Below, piece after piece: positions 15,270 to 22,681 of a stretch of DNA of 32,255 bases; within the stretch, counting starts at the first letter, position 1, and each line of letters starts with the position of its first letter. The notes under the pieces are model-generated. The model made no database searches and was not told where the DNA came from. It was given only the letters and a program-made list of their open reading frames with translations. Source of the stretch: Lachnospiraceae bacterium (GTDB lineage: Bacteria; Bacillota; Clostridia; Lachnospirales; Lachnospiraceae); contig JAFSKT010000136.1 of NCBI GenBank assembly GCA_017448845.1, positions 1 to 32,255 of the forward strand. Direction: 5' to 3'. The translations under genes and the position numbers were made by a program.

Positions 15270-15974
15270 TTATTCTCCCAAATATGCCTTTCTTATCGCA
15301 TCGTCATTGAGCAGCTCTTCTGCATCGCCGGAAGTGATGATCGCGCCTGTTTCCAGAACATATGCCCTGTCAGCTATGTTCAGGGCTTTTTTCGCATTCT
15401 GCTCAACGAGAAGCACCGTAGTACCGTCCTCATGCACGGAGCGGATTATATCAAAGACCTCATTTACAAGAATAGGCGAAAGTCCCATGGAGGGCTCGTC
15501 TAAAAGCAGGATATCAGGCTTCGACATGAGAGCCCTGCCCATGGCCAGCATCTGCTGCTCACCTCCGGAAAGGGTTCCCGACACCTGTGTCCTTCTCTCC
15601 TTAAGCCTCGGGAAACGGTCAAAGATCCGGGACATGGTATCGGAATGATCCTTGTCTGTCCTGGAATATGCTCCCATCTTCAGGTTTTCTTCAACCGTCA
15701 TGTCCCTGAAGACCCGCCTTCCCTCAGGCACCTGGGCTATGCCCATTCCTACTCTTTTGTGCCCGGGCACCTTGGTGATATTGTCACCGTTAAAGAGGAT
15801 CTCACCCGCTTTCGGCTCAATAAGACCTGAAATGGTATGCAGGGTAGTGGTCTTTCCTGCGCCGTTGGCACCGATAAGGGCCACTATCTCACCTCTGTCT
15901 ACCGAGAAGCTTATTCCCTTTAAGGCCTGTATGACCCCGTAATATACACTTAAGTTCTTTATCTCAAGCAGCAT
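15270..15974 (-). CDS. livF: Branched-chain amino acid ABC transporter ATPase LivF
   Basis: The 234-aa ATPase has Walker A GANGAGKT (35-42), LSGGEQQ (135-141) and ILLLDEP (155-161), and the LivF-type sequence QVPEGRRVFRDMTVEENLKMGAY. It pairs with LivG at the inner face of the LivHM permease. CGGAGG precedes the ATG. It is the last transporter gene of livJHMGF. Confidence 0.95.
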   Translation of the reverse strand: MLLEIKNLSVYYGVIQALKGISFSVDRGEIVALIGANGAGKTTTLHTISGLIEPKAGEILFNGDNITKVPGHKRVGMGIAQVPEGRRVFRDMTVEENLKMGAYSRTDKDHSDTMSRIFDRFPRLKERRTQVSGTLSGGEQQMLAMGRALMSKPDILLLDEPSMGLSPILVNEVFDIIRSVHEDGTTVLLVEQNAKKALNIADRAYVLETGAIITSGDAEELLNDDAIRKAYLGE

Positions 15975-16021
15975 TATTTGCCTCCGGAAATCAGACGGAC
16001 AATCCCGCCTGTCCTATAATT

Positions 16022-16786
16022 TTACTCATCATCTCCCAGATATGCCCTGATAACCTCAGGATCTGACAGTACTTCCTTAGTATTTCCCTCAGAAAGCACC
16101 TTACCGAAGTTCAGCACCGTGACAGCTTCGCATATTCCGGAAACCAGCTTCATATCATGCTCGATAAGAAGAATGGTCATATCGAACTTATCACGGATAA
16201 GGCTTATGGTCTCCATCAATTCCGCAGTCTCATTCGGATTCATTCCGGCCGCAGGCTCATCCAAAAGCAGCAGCTTTGGCCCGGTGGCCATGGCTCTTGC
16301 GATCTCAAGCTTCCTCTGCTGTCCGTAGGGAAGGTTGGAAGAAAGGATCTCTGACACAGTATCCAGACCGAAAACCCTTAAGATGCTCAGAGCCTTTTCC
16401 TTCAGCTCCTTTTCTGTGGTAGCATATCTCCCCACATGGAACATGGCTTCAAAGGTGGAATAGCTGAAACTTCCGTGAAGAGCGGCCTTAACATTATCAA
16501 TAACGGAAAGCTGATGGAAAAGCCTTATATTCTGGAAGGTCCTGGCTATGCCGTCCCTGTTTATCTCAGCACTTTTATGGCCGGTGATATCATTTCCGTC
16601 AAGCAATATCTTACCCGAAGTCGGCTTGTAAACACCGGTAAGGAGATTGAACACGGTGGTCTTTCCCGCTCCGTTGGGGCCAATAAGCCCGTAGAGCTGG
16701 CCCTTCTCCACCGACAGATTGAAATCATCCACTGCATGGAGGCCGCCGAAGGTGATGCTTAAGTTTTGTACATCAAGCAGCGCCAT
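16022..16786 (-). CDS. livG: Branched-chain amino acid ABC transporter ATPase LivG
   Basis: The 254-aa ATPase has Walker A GPNGAGKT (36-43), the LivG-type signature LPYGQQRKLEIARAMA in place of LSGGQ, Walker B LLLLDEPAAGMNP and a C-terminal PEVIRAYLG. It powers uptake through LivHM together with LivF. Its start overlaps the end of livM by 14 bases. The gap to livF is 47 bases and carries no gene. Confidence 0.95.
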   Translation of the reverse strand: MALLDVQNLSITFGGLHAVDDFNLSVEKGQLYGLIGPNGAGKTTVFNLLTGVYKPTSGKILLDGNDITGHKSAEINRDGIARTFQNIRLFHQLSVIDNVKAALHGSFSYSTFEAMFHVGRYATTEKELKEKALSILRVFGLDTVSEILSSNLPYGQQRKLEIARAMATGPKLLLLDEPAAGMNPNETAELMETISLIRDKFDMTILLIEHDMKLVSGICEAVTVLNFGKVLSEGNTKEVLSDPEVIRAYLGDDE

Positions 16787-17840
16787 TTTTTATCCCCTTT
16801 CTGATACGGTCAAGGAATACCGTTCTCTTCTCGATAGCTCCCGGAGCCCAGTTGATGATCATAACTGCGATAAGGACTATGGAATAGATCAGCATCCTGT
16901 ACTTATTCAGTCCTCTGAGCAGCTCGGGAAGGAGATAGAGAATAGCGGCGGCAATGACCGAACCTCTTATGCTTCCAATGCCTCCCAGCACAACATATAC
17001 CAGTATCATAATGGATACGTTATAACCGAAATACTGGCTGGTGGACTGGAGAGTCGCGATATTATGAGAGAAAATCACTCCCGCCATACCCGCTATGGCC
17101 GCAGATATGGTGAAAGCAAGCATCTTATACTTTGTAACCGGGATACCTATGGATTCCGCAGCAATCCTGTTGTCCCTTATGGACATGACAGCCCTTCCGT
17201 CCATGGAATCGATGAAATTCTGTACTATCACAAGGGATAATAGCAGCAGTATCACCGCTATGGTGAAGTTTGAATCATGGGGAGTTCCGGTGACGCCCAT
17301 GGCGCCGTTTATCAGTATCTGTCCGTCAGGGTCCATATTGAGGGCCGCCTGGCTTTCAAAGGACAGATGCAGTCCCTTTGAATCCACTCCAAGATAAAGG
17401 GCATTGATGATATTCTTTATGATCTCGCCGAAGGCCAGCGTAACTATCGCTAAATAGTCACCGTTAAGCCTCAATACCGGTATTCCGATAAGGAAGCCTG
17501 CCAAAGCGGATAAAAGCACGCCTATCACAAGTGCCAGCAGATATCTGAGCCCATCAGGCATCTTTCCCGCAGTCAGAAGTGAAAAGATCGCTCCGGAAAA
17601 AGCTCCTACGCACATAAAGCCCGCATGACCCAGCGACAGCTCACCTAAGATACCCACGCAGAGGTTCAGGCCCACTGCGACAATGGCATAATAGGTCATG
17701 GGAACAAGCAGTCCCTCCATATGGCTGGACATGAGGCCTGTATGAAGCATTATCTCCAATATGGCCCAGGCAGCGATCACAATAAGGTATGTGGTCAGCC
17801 TCCCGGCGGATTTTTTGGAAATATTGAATATCTTCTTCAT
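16773..17840 (-). CDS. livM: Branched-chain amino acid ABC transporter permease LivM
   Basis: The 355-aa permease has about nine to ten membrane segments. LivM hallmarks include NLCVGILGELSLGHAGFMCVGAF, LRLNGDYLAIVTLAFGEII, GTPHDSN and YVVLGGIGSIRGS.IAAAILYLLPE. It forms the membrane pore with LivH. It starts 14 bases after livH with a weak GAGAGA site. Confidence 0.94.
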   Translation of the reverse strand: MKKIFNISKKSAGRLTTYLIVIAAWAILEIMLHTGLMSSHMEGLLVPMTYYAIVAVGLNLCVGILGELSLGHAGFMCVGAFSGAIFSLLTAGKMPDGLRYLLALVIGVLLSALAGFLIGIPVLRLNGDYLAIVTLAFGEIIKNIINALYLGVDSKGLHLSFESQAALNMDPDGQILINGAMGVTGTPHDSNFTIAVILLLLSLVIVQNFIDSMDGRAVMSIRDNRIAAESIGIPVTKYKMLAFTISAAIAGMAGVIFSHNIATLQSTSQYFGYNVSIMILVYVVLGGIGSIRGSVIAAAILYLLPELLRGLNKYRMLIYSIVLIAVMIINWAPGAIEKRTVFLDRIRKGIKNGAA

Positions 17841-17854
17841 TATCTGTCTCTCTT

Positions 17855-18742
17855 TCAGACCTTCTCCTGGATATTCTTACCGAGTATCCCGGCAGGTCTT
17901 ACAATGAGTACTATAACAAGGATGCCGAAGACAATGGCATCCGCAAGCTGTGATGAAATATAGGTACGGCTCAGGATCTCAATGATACCCAGAACAAGAC
18001 CTCCTATCATCGCACCGGGAATGGAACCTATCCCGCCGAGTACCGCTGCCACGAATGCCTTGATACCGGGCATTGCGCCGGTATAGGGCGTAAGTGAAGG
18101 ATAGGCGGAGGCGAGAAGCGCTCCGGCTACAGCCGCAAGGGCAGAGCCTATGGCAAAAGTCAGGGTAATGGTCTTATTCACGTCGATACCCATCAGCATG
18201 GCAGCCCCCCTGTCCTGGGAGACAGCAAGCATCGCCTGTCCTTCCCTGGTCTTATGAACGAAAAGCTGAAGAACAGCAAGGATAAGAAGGCTTATGCATA
18301 TGGTGACCACCGTGATGCCCTGTATAACAAGCTCCCCGTTAAACAGGGAAAGACCGCTCCAGGGAACCACTGAAGTAAAGGATTTGGTATCGGCGCCAAA
18401 GATCAGGAGAGCCATATTCTCAAGGAAATAGCTGACGCCTATGGCTGTTATCAGCACTGCCAGAGGGGAAGCCGCATTTCTCAAAGGCCTGTAAGCGACC
18501 CTTTCGGTTGTGACACCCAGTATCGTACACAGAACCACTGCTAAAAGTATTGCCAGAACAGGCGGCAGTCCCAGACTTGAAGAAAAGACAAAGATGATAT
18601 AACAGCCCACCATGATGAAATCACCATGGGCAAAGTTCAGCATCTTGGCAATACCGTAAACCATGGTATAGCCCAGCGCTATTATGGCGTAAATGCTCCC
18701 CAGGCTTAAGCCGTTTACCAGTGAAGTTAAAAAACTCATCAT
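17855..18742 (-). CDS. livH: Branched-chain amino acid ABC transporter permease LivH
   Basis: The 295-aa permease has about eight membrane segments and the LivH signature ALGYTMVYGIAKMLNFAHGD near residue 21, plus GIKAFVAAVLGGIGSIPGAMIGG. The start is one of two tandem ATGs (18742 or 18739), with only a weak purine stretch upstream. It is separated from livJ by 77 bases that contain a strong stem-loop with a T-run, so its expression is probably below that of livJ. Confidence 0.94.
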   Translation of the reverse strand: MMSFLTSLVNGLSLGSIYAIIALGYTMVYGIAKMLNFAHGDFIMVGCYIIFVFSSSLGLPPVLAILLAVVLCTILGVTTERVAYRPLRNAASPLAVLITAIGVSYFLENMALLIFGADTKSFTSVVPWSGLSLFNGELVIQGITVVTICISLLILAVLQLFVHKTREGQAMLAVSQDRGAAMLMGIDVNKTITLTFAIGSALAAVAGALLASAYPSLTPYTGAMPGIKAFVAAVLGGIGSIPGAMIGGLVLGIIEILSRTYISSQLADAIVFGILVIVLIVRPAGILGKNIQEKV

Positions 18743-18761
18743 AACTTAATACTCTCTTCTT

Positions 18762-18796
18762 AAAAGGCACCGGCAGGTTTATTTCCTGCCGGCACC
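18762..18796 (-). terminator. Partial terminator between livJ and livH
   Basis: On the minus strand GGTGCCGGCAGG (18785-18796) pairs with CCTGCCGGTGCC (18766-18777) around an AAATAAA loop, 12 bp with two G-U pairs, followed by TTTT (18762-18765). Placed after the binding-protein gene, it would let livJ be made in excess over the permease and ATPases. Confidence 0.8.
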
Positions 18797-18819
18797 GGTA
18801 AAGATCTTAAATCTGTTTC

Positions 18820-19980
18820 TTACTGTGCGGAAACGTATGCTCCGTTCTGGATAACTACGGCCTTGGGGCCCTTTGTAGGCTCACCGCTCTTGTCCCAGGT
18901 CATGCCGCTTCCGGTAAGACCGTCAAGGCTTATCTCCGTGATACCCTTCTTCATTGCTTCACACATATCGGAAAGGCTCATATCGGGAGTAACATTTTCC
19001 TTTTCAGCTGCTGCCTTGATGGCATAGATCGCATCATAGGCATCTGCGCCGAACTGGTTAGGTGTAACGTCGTACTTCTCTTCGAAGGTCTTTACGAACT
19101 TCTTTGTAAGCTCGTCGTCAGCGTCAGCTGCGAAAGGTGTAAGAAGCATTGCGCCCTCTGCAAGTGAGGTATCGAAGTTCTCAACGCCGAGGATTCCGTC
19201 AAGTCCGTCACAGCCGAAGAATATGGGCTTATAACCCATTGTGTTGGCCTGCTGAAGGATAAGTGAAGCCTCTGTGTAGTAAATGGGAAGGAAAACAAGC
19301 TCTGCGCCTGCATCCTTTGCCTTCTGGATCTGAACAGAGAAATCAGTCTTGCTGTCAGCGGTAAATGCTTCAGCAGAAACTATTTCAAAGCTCTGGTTAG
19401 CTGCTTCTTCAGCAAATGTCTGATAGATACCTGATGAATATACATCAGAGCTGTCATAGATAACGCCTACCTTGGAAGCGATGCCGTGCTCTCCGATATA
19501 CTGAGCAGAAGCTGTTCCCTGAGCGGGATCGGAGAAACATACACGGAATACATTGTCATACTTAACACAGTCAGCAGCTGATCCTGAAGGTGTAAGCTGG
19601 AACATGTTGTCGTTCTTTGACTCTTCTGATACTGCGATAGAGCAGGCAGAAGTAACACTTCCAACCAGCATATCCATTCCCCAGTCCTTAAGGGAATTAT
19701 AAGCGTTTACAGACTTCTGGGCATCCAGCTCGTCATCTTCAGCCTTGAGCTCAACCTGCTTTCCGTTGATGCCGCCTGCTGCGTTGATCTCGTCAACGGC
19801 GATCTGTGCTGCATACTGAACAGCTGTACCGTAAGCAGCAGCTCCGCCGGTAAGAGGTCCTATAACACCGATCTTAAAGGTGTCGGATCCGCCGCCCTTT
19901 GAGCCTGATGCTCCGCCGCAGCCGATGAGCATTGTAGAAACCAATGCAACTACGAGTAACACACTACATACTTTTTTCAT
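18820..19980 (-). CDS. livJ: Branched-chain amino acid ABC transporter binding lipoprotein LivJ/LivK
   Basis: The 386-aa protein starts MKKVCSVLLVVALVSTMLIG with lipobox LIGC, a Gly/Ser linker and a type I periplasmic-binding fold: FKIGVIGPLTGGAAAYG, AVDEINAAGGINGKQVEL, DDELDAQKSVNAYN and YDSSDVYSSGI. It captures leucine, isoleucine or valine outside the membrane and delivers it to LivHM; the exact specificity is inferred from the family. The start is the ATG preceded by GGGAGGAG, not the in-frame ATG 11 codons upstream, which would add residues before the signal peptide. It is the first gene of the liv operon, with a strong promoter and a hairpin leader. Confidence 0.95.
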   Translation of the reverse strand: MKKVCSVLLVVALVSTMLIGCGGASGSKGGGSDTFKIGVIGPLTGGAAAYGTAVQYAAQIAVDEINAAGGINGKQVELKAEDDELDAQKSVNAYNSLKDWGMDMLVGSVTSACSIAVSEESKNDNMFQLTPSGSAADCVKYDNVFRVCFSDPAQGTASAQYIGEHGIASKVGVIYDSSDVYSSGIYQTFAEEAANQSFEIVSAEAFTADSKTDFSVQIQKAKDAGAELVFLPIYYTEASLILQQANTMGYKPIFFGCDGLDGILGVENFDTSLAEGAMLLTPFAADADDELTKKFVKTFEEKYDVTPNQFGADAYDAIYAIKAAAEKENVTPDMSLSDMCEAMKKGITEISLDGLTGSGMTWDKSGEPTKGPKAVVIQNGAYVSAQ

Positions 19981-20003
19981 AACTACTCCTCCCTTCGTAG
20001 CTT

Positions 20004-20039
20004 GCATCAGCATGGAACCGGATTGTTCCGTGCTGATGC
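20004..20039 (-). promoter_or_regulatory. Hairpin in the livJ 5' leader
   Basis: Fifteen-base arms (20004-20018 and 20025-20039, one mismatch) close a 6-base loop, ending 10 bases upstream of the livJ GGGAGGAG site. There is no T-run, so it is not a typical terminator. It may stabilise the mRNA, control ribosome access or bind a regulator. Confidence 0.6.
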
Positions 20040-20042
20040 TGA

Positions 20043-20207
20043 TTAGTTTTGTAGATTATAGCAATCTAAAGCTTCTATTGCAAGCTTTACTGCACCCATT
20101 ATTCCCTGATCGTCATTTAAACTGGCCGGAACTATGTAATTATCTATGTCCTGAAGCTCTTTTGAGACCAGATATCCGTTGAGTTTTTCAAGGGTATACT
20201 TCCTCCT
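20043..20207 (-). pseudogene. C-terminal relic of a ROK-family sugar kinase (fructokinase-like)
   Basis: The minus strand encodes 54 residues without a usable start codon, reading KYTLEKLNGYLVSKEL then DIDNYIVPASLNDDQGIMGAVKLAIEAL and ending in TAA. This is the pattern of the ROK C-terminus (LNGY near the end, then IVP..LG.NAGI.GA..LA), closest in style to ROK fructokinases. An in-frame TAA stands directly before it, and the sequence further upstream belongs to the DUF6320 gene, so about 80% of the kinase is missing. N-D-D-Q replaces the usual GNDA. It is preceded by an orphan AGGAGG. Its last codons contain the liv promoter. Confidence 0.7.
20055..20083 (-). promoter_or_regulatory. Promoter of the liv operon
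   Basis: TTGCAA (20078-20083) and an extended, perfect -10 TGCTATAAT (hexamer 20055-20060) are separated by 17 bases. Initiation is predicted near 20048, giving a leader of about 68 bases that includes the 15-bp hairpin. The whole promoter lies inside the ROK relic. Confidence 0.85.
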
Positions 20208-20248
20208 TTACCCCTTAAACACTGTCTGCTTCTATAATCGGCCGGATA

Positions 20249-20911
20249 TTACAGGTTCAGCCTCCTGGCCACGGCCGTCTTTAAATCCCCGAAACCGAAA
20301 ATGACCACTCCCGCATCCAGCAGGAGATAGAGCGTCACCGTGACCACCGCCGGATAGGGAAACCAGTTCATGGACAGCTTTATAAAAATAAGCTGTAAAA
20401 GGGCGGACGCAGAATTCAGGATAAGATATGCAATAAACTCATCCGCATGTAGTCCCGCTGCCTTTGACACTATAAGGGTGGCGATCATAAGCGCGAAGAG
20501 CATGCTTGGTACCACCCAGGTTATGGACCATCTATGCCATCCCGTCAGTATATCCGTGATAAGTACCGTAACTATAACAATATACGATTCCAGGGTTATG
20601 GTCTTTAAGATATTGTACTTATAGTAATTGATCACAAAAATGTCAAGCCAGATAAAGAATGCGGATATCTGACAGATCCTGATCACCGGCGAAGAATCGG
20701 GAATCATAAACTCCAGCATCCAGGTTAATATCCAGAAAGCCGCCAGGATAAAGGTAAGGATCTTCATTACAGTGACGCTGGATATCTTCTTTTTTGGAAA
20801 CACGGGAAAACTGCCCTGATCCGGCTCCTTTAAATCCAGCTTTTTCTGGCAGAGGGGACAGGCTGTTTTCATACCGTGTATATTTACCCTGCATTTAGGA
20901 CAGTACTGCAT
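20249..20911 (-). CDS. Zinc-ribbon membrane protein (DUF6320-like)
   Basis: From this start the protein has 220 aa. An N-terminal zinc ribbon has Cys4-x2-Cys7 (YCPKC) and Cys18-x2-Cys21 (CPLC), a short linker follows, and then six or so membrane segments from about residue 55. Its architecture and its pairing with the condensation-like acyltransferase match proteins annotated as DUF6320. The role is unknown. The start is the ATG one base after the stop of the upstream gene (TAA G ATG); a longer in-frame start 28 codons upstream would overlap that gene and add a basic stretch before the zinc ribbon. Confidence 0.75.
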   Translation of the reverse strand: MQYCPKCRVNIHGMKTACPLCQKKLDLKEPDQGSFPVFPKKKISSVTVMKILTFILAAFWILTWMLEFMIPDSSPVIRICQISAFFIWLDIFVINYYKYNILKTITLESYIVIVTVLITDILTGWHRWSITWVVPSMLFALMIATLIVSKAAGLHADEFIAYLILNSASALLQLIFIKLSMNWFPYPAVVTVTLYLLLDAGVVIFGFGDLKTAVARRLNL

Positions 20912-20912
20912 C

Positions 20913-22241
20913 TTATTTTCCCGAACCTTCCTTATGTTCCGTTTCCTTCTTCTTATCTCCGGCTCCGCCATCAACGTCCCGGATATCAAAATCATTGGTG
21001 GATATCTCCACCTCTATCCCCATGTCCGTTATGGCACGGAAGAAATTCATCATCACTCCGTGGGTCACATAGGGGCTCACTTCCCCGAATACCATCCTGT
21101 CTCCGAAGGTGGAAACGCAGATCTGTTCTGAAGGGGCCGCCATAAAGGCGCTGAAATAATCTATATACTCCCTCAGCTCCTCCGGCATCTCGATCTTTCC
21201 CAGATTCGACATGGTGCAGGTGACGCCTCTGGTGGCAAACATGCTGAAAAGGGAGATCCCTATATCCTTTATGAAAAGAGGTATCATCTTCACGGCGATA
21301 TTATGCTCAAGCGCCGCATAGGAATTCATGTTTTCATTTATCTTTTCCCTGGAAAGCTGTCCCTCAAATTCGTTTTTCACCACGGAAATAATGCTGTCAA
21401 GGCTTCCGTTGTACTCCGTGGCGTCATATGTAATGTTTATCACGGAGAAGAAATTCCTTGCGGTAAAGGAATTATAGAACTGCCGGAGATTGACGGGAAC
21501 GCTCACCACTATGGGGCGTTTCTTCTGCCTTACGGTCATTCTCTTTATAGCCGCCTCTATATAAAGGGCCACGCAGAGCACACCCACTGTTGTGCCGTAT
21601 TCCTTGGCCTTTGCAAGGAACTTCTTAGCGGAGATCACGCCCTCTAAGAGATGGCAGCGGAGATTCGGATCCTTTTCCTCATTAAGCTGCCAGGCCCGGC
21701 TGGACTCCATATTTTTAAGCTGTTCTAAGCTTGCGCTCTTCTCATAGAATGTATCGAAATCATCCGTGCTGTTTTCCTGCATGGATGAAACATCATCATC
21801 AAAATGCACGCTGTCTAAGGAATACCTGATCTCTAAATATCTGGCCACTATGTGCTTTAAGAACATAAAGGCCCCGGTCCCGTCGGAAAGCACATGGAAG
21901 ACCTCTAAGTTTATCCTGTTCCTGTAATAGTTCACCCTGTAAAGGAGATTCCGTTTTCCGGGATAATAGATGGCCTCTAAAGGATATTCCCCCTCTTCCG
22001 AAACCACCGGCACTATCTCGCTGTCCTCAAGGTAATACCAGAATATGCCCTTTTTCAAGACCACATTAAAAATAGGGAATTCCGGAGCCACTTCCTGCAA
22101 TGCCTGCTCCAGCAATTCCTTATTCACAACCTCCTTAAGGACCGCCGTGAGCCGGAACACTCTAGTGTCCGCCCCGTGGGCCTGGGAAGGCACTATCTTT
22201 GCTGCGTTATCAAGTTTATACCATCGTGACGAATTAGCCAT
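20913..22241 (-). CDS. Condensation-fold acyltransferase (alcohol acetyltransferase-like)
   Basis: The 442-aa protein has the CoA-dependent acyltransferase/condensation fold. The catalytic motif HVLSDG (His116, Asp120, Gly121) is present, and VSVPVNLRQFYNSFTARNFFSVINI matches the second-half core of such enzymes. Like alcohol acetyltransferase or WS/DGAT-type proteins, it could transfer an acyl group from a thioester to an alcohol or amine; the substrate is unknown. The tail after about 420 is charged. It is soluble, while both neighbours are membrane proteins. It overlaps the DUF2752 stop by 1 base (TGATG) and is followed by the zinc-ribbon gene after 1 base. Confidence 0.75.
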   Translation of the reverse strand: MANSSRWYKLDNAAKIVPSQAHGADTRVFRLTAVLKEVVNKELLEQALQEVAPEFPIFNVVLKKGIFWYYLEDSEIVPVVSEEGEYPLEAIYYPGKRNLLYRVNYYRNRINLEVFHVLSDGTGAFMFLKHIVARYLEIRYSLDSVHFDDDVSSMQENSTDDFDTFYEKSASLEQLKNMESSRAWQLNEEKDPNLRCHLLEGVISAKKFLAKAKEYGTTVGVLCVALYIEAAIKRMTVRQKKRPIVVSVPVNLRQFYNSFTARNFFSVINITYDATEYNGSLDSIISVVKNEFEGQLSREKINENMNSYAALEHNIAVKMIPLFIKDIGISLFSMFATRGVTCTMSNLGKIEMPEELREYIDYFSAFMAAPSEQICVSTFGDRMVFGEVSPYVTHGVMMNFFRAITDMGIEVEISTNDFDIRDVDGGAGDKKKETEHKEGSGK

Positions 22242-22669
22242 CAGTCAAATAACCCTTTTATAAAATCCCCGACCTGTACCGAACGCTGCCAAATCAGGCC
22301 GTTATGAAAGTCATGTTCCATGACCGGATCCCCCTCCGCCATCCTCTTTATATATACTATGATAAACACTGCGGCTATAAGGGACATTATTACAGTATAT
22401 ATCTTTCCCGGGATCCTGCCCTCCATCAGCATTATGATCACTGTGGGAACCGGCAGCAGAAAAAGCGGATGCCAGTACATGGCCTGCTTAATATCTCCTG
22501 TAAGAAAGCTTCTCCATGCTCTGGTAAGACCGCAGCCGGGACAGGAAAATCCGGTAAATTTAAGCAGGGGACAGGCATAGCCTAAAAAGTACTGCGCGAC
22601 AAGAAAAGCGGCAATAGCTAAACACAGGGGAATTATCGTGTTTCGGAAATACTTACTGAATCCTTCCAT
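22241..22669 (-). CDS. DUF2752 small membrane protein
   Basis: The 142-aa protein has three membrane segments (about 12-30, 65-82, 88-108) and the DUF2752 signature CPLLKFTGFSCPGCGLTRA: Cys33, then CPGCGLTRA at 43-51. The paired cysteines may bind metal or be redox active, but no function is established. It lies 12 bases after the M32 peptidase gene and is translationally coupled to the acyltransferase. Confidence 0.88.
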   Translation of the reverse strand: MEGFSKYFRNTIIPLCLAIAAFLVAQYFLGYACPLLKFTGFSCPGCGLTRAWRSFLTGDIKQAMYWHPLFLLPVPTVIIMLMEGRIPGKIYTVIMSLIAAVFIIVYIKRMAEGDPVMEHDFHNGLIWQRSVQVGDFIKGLFD

Positions 22670-22681
22670 AGGATCCCACCG

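Noticed and set aside
19981-20048. T-box or amino-acid riboswitch before livJ
   Set aside because: There is no T-box sequence, no specifier loop and no terminator; only a single hairpin is seen.
20185-20207. Small gene using the AGGAGG at 20202-20207 and a TTG start
   Set aside because: That frame stops after about 16 codons; the conserved ROK frame has no start codon, so it is treated as a relic.
20913-22241. Fragment of a nonribosomal peptide synthetase cluster
   Set aside because: The condensation-like protein is stand-alone, with no adenylation or carrier domains nearby.
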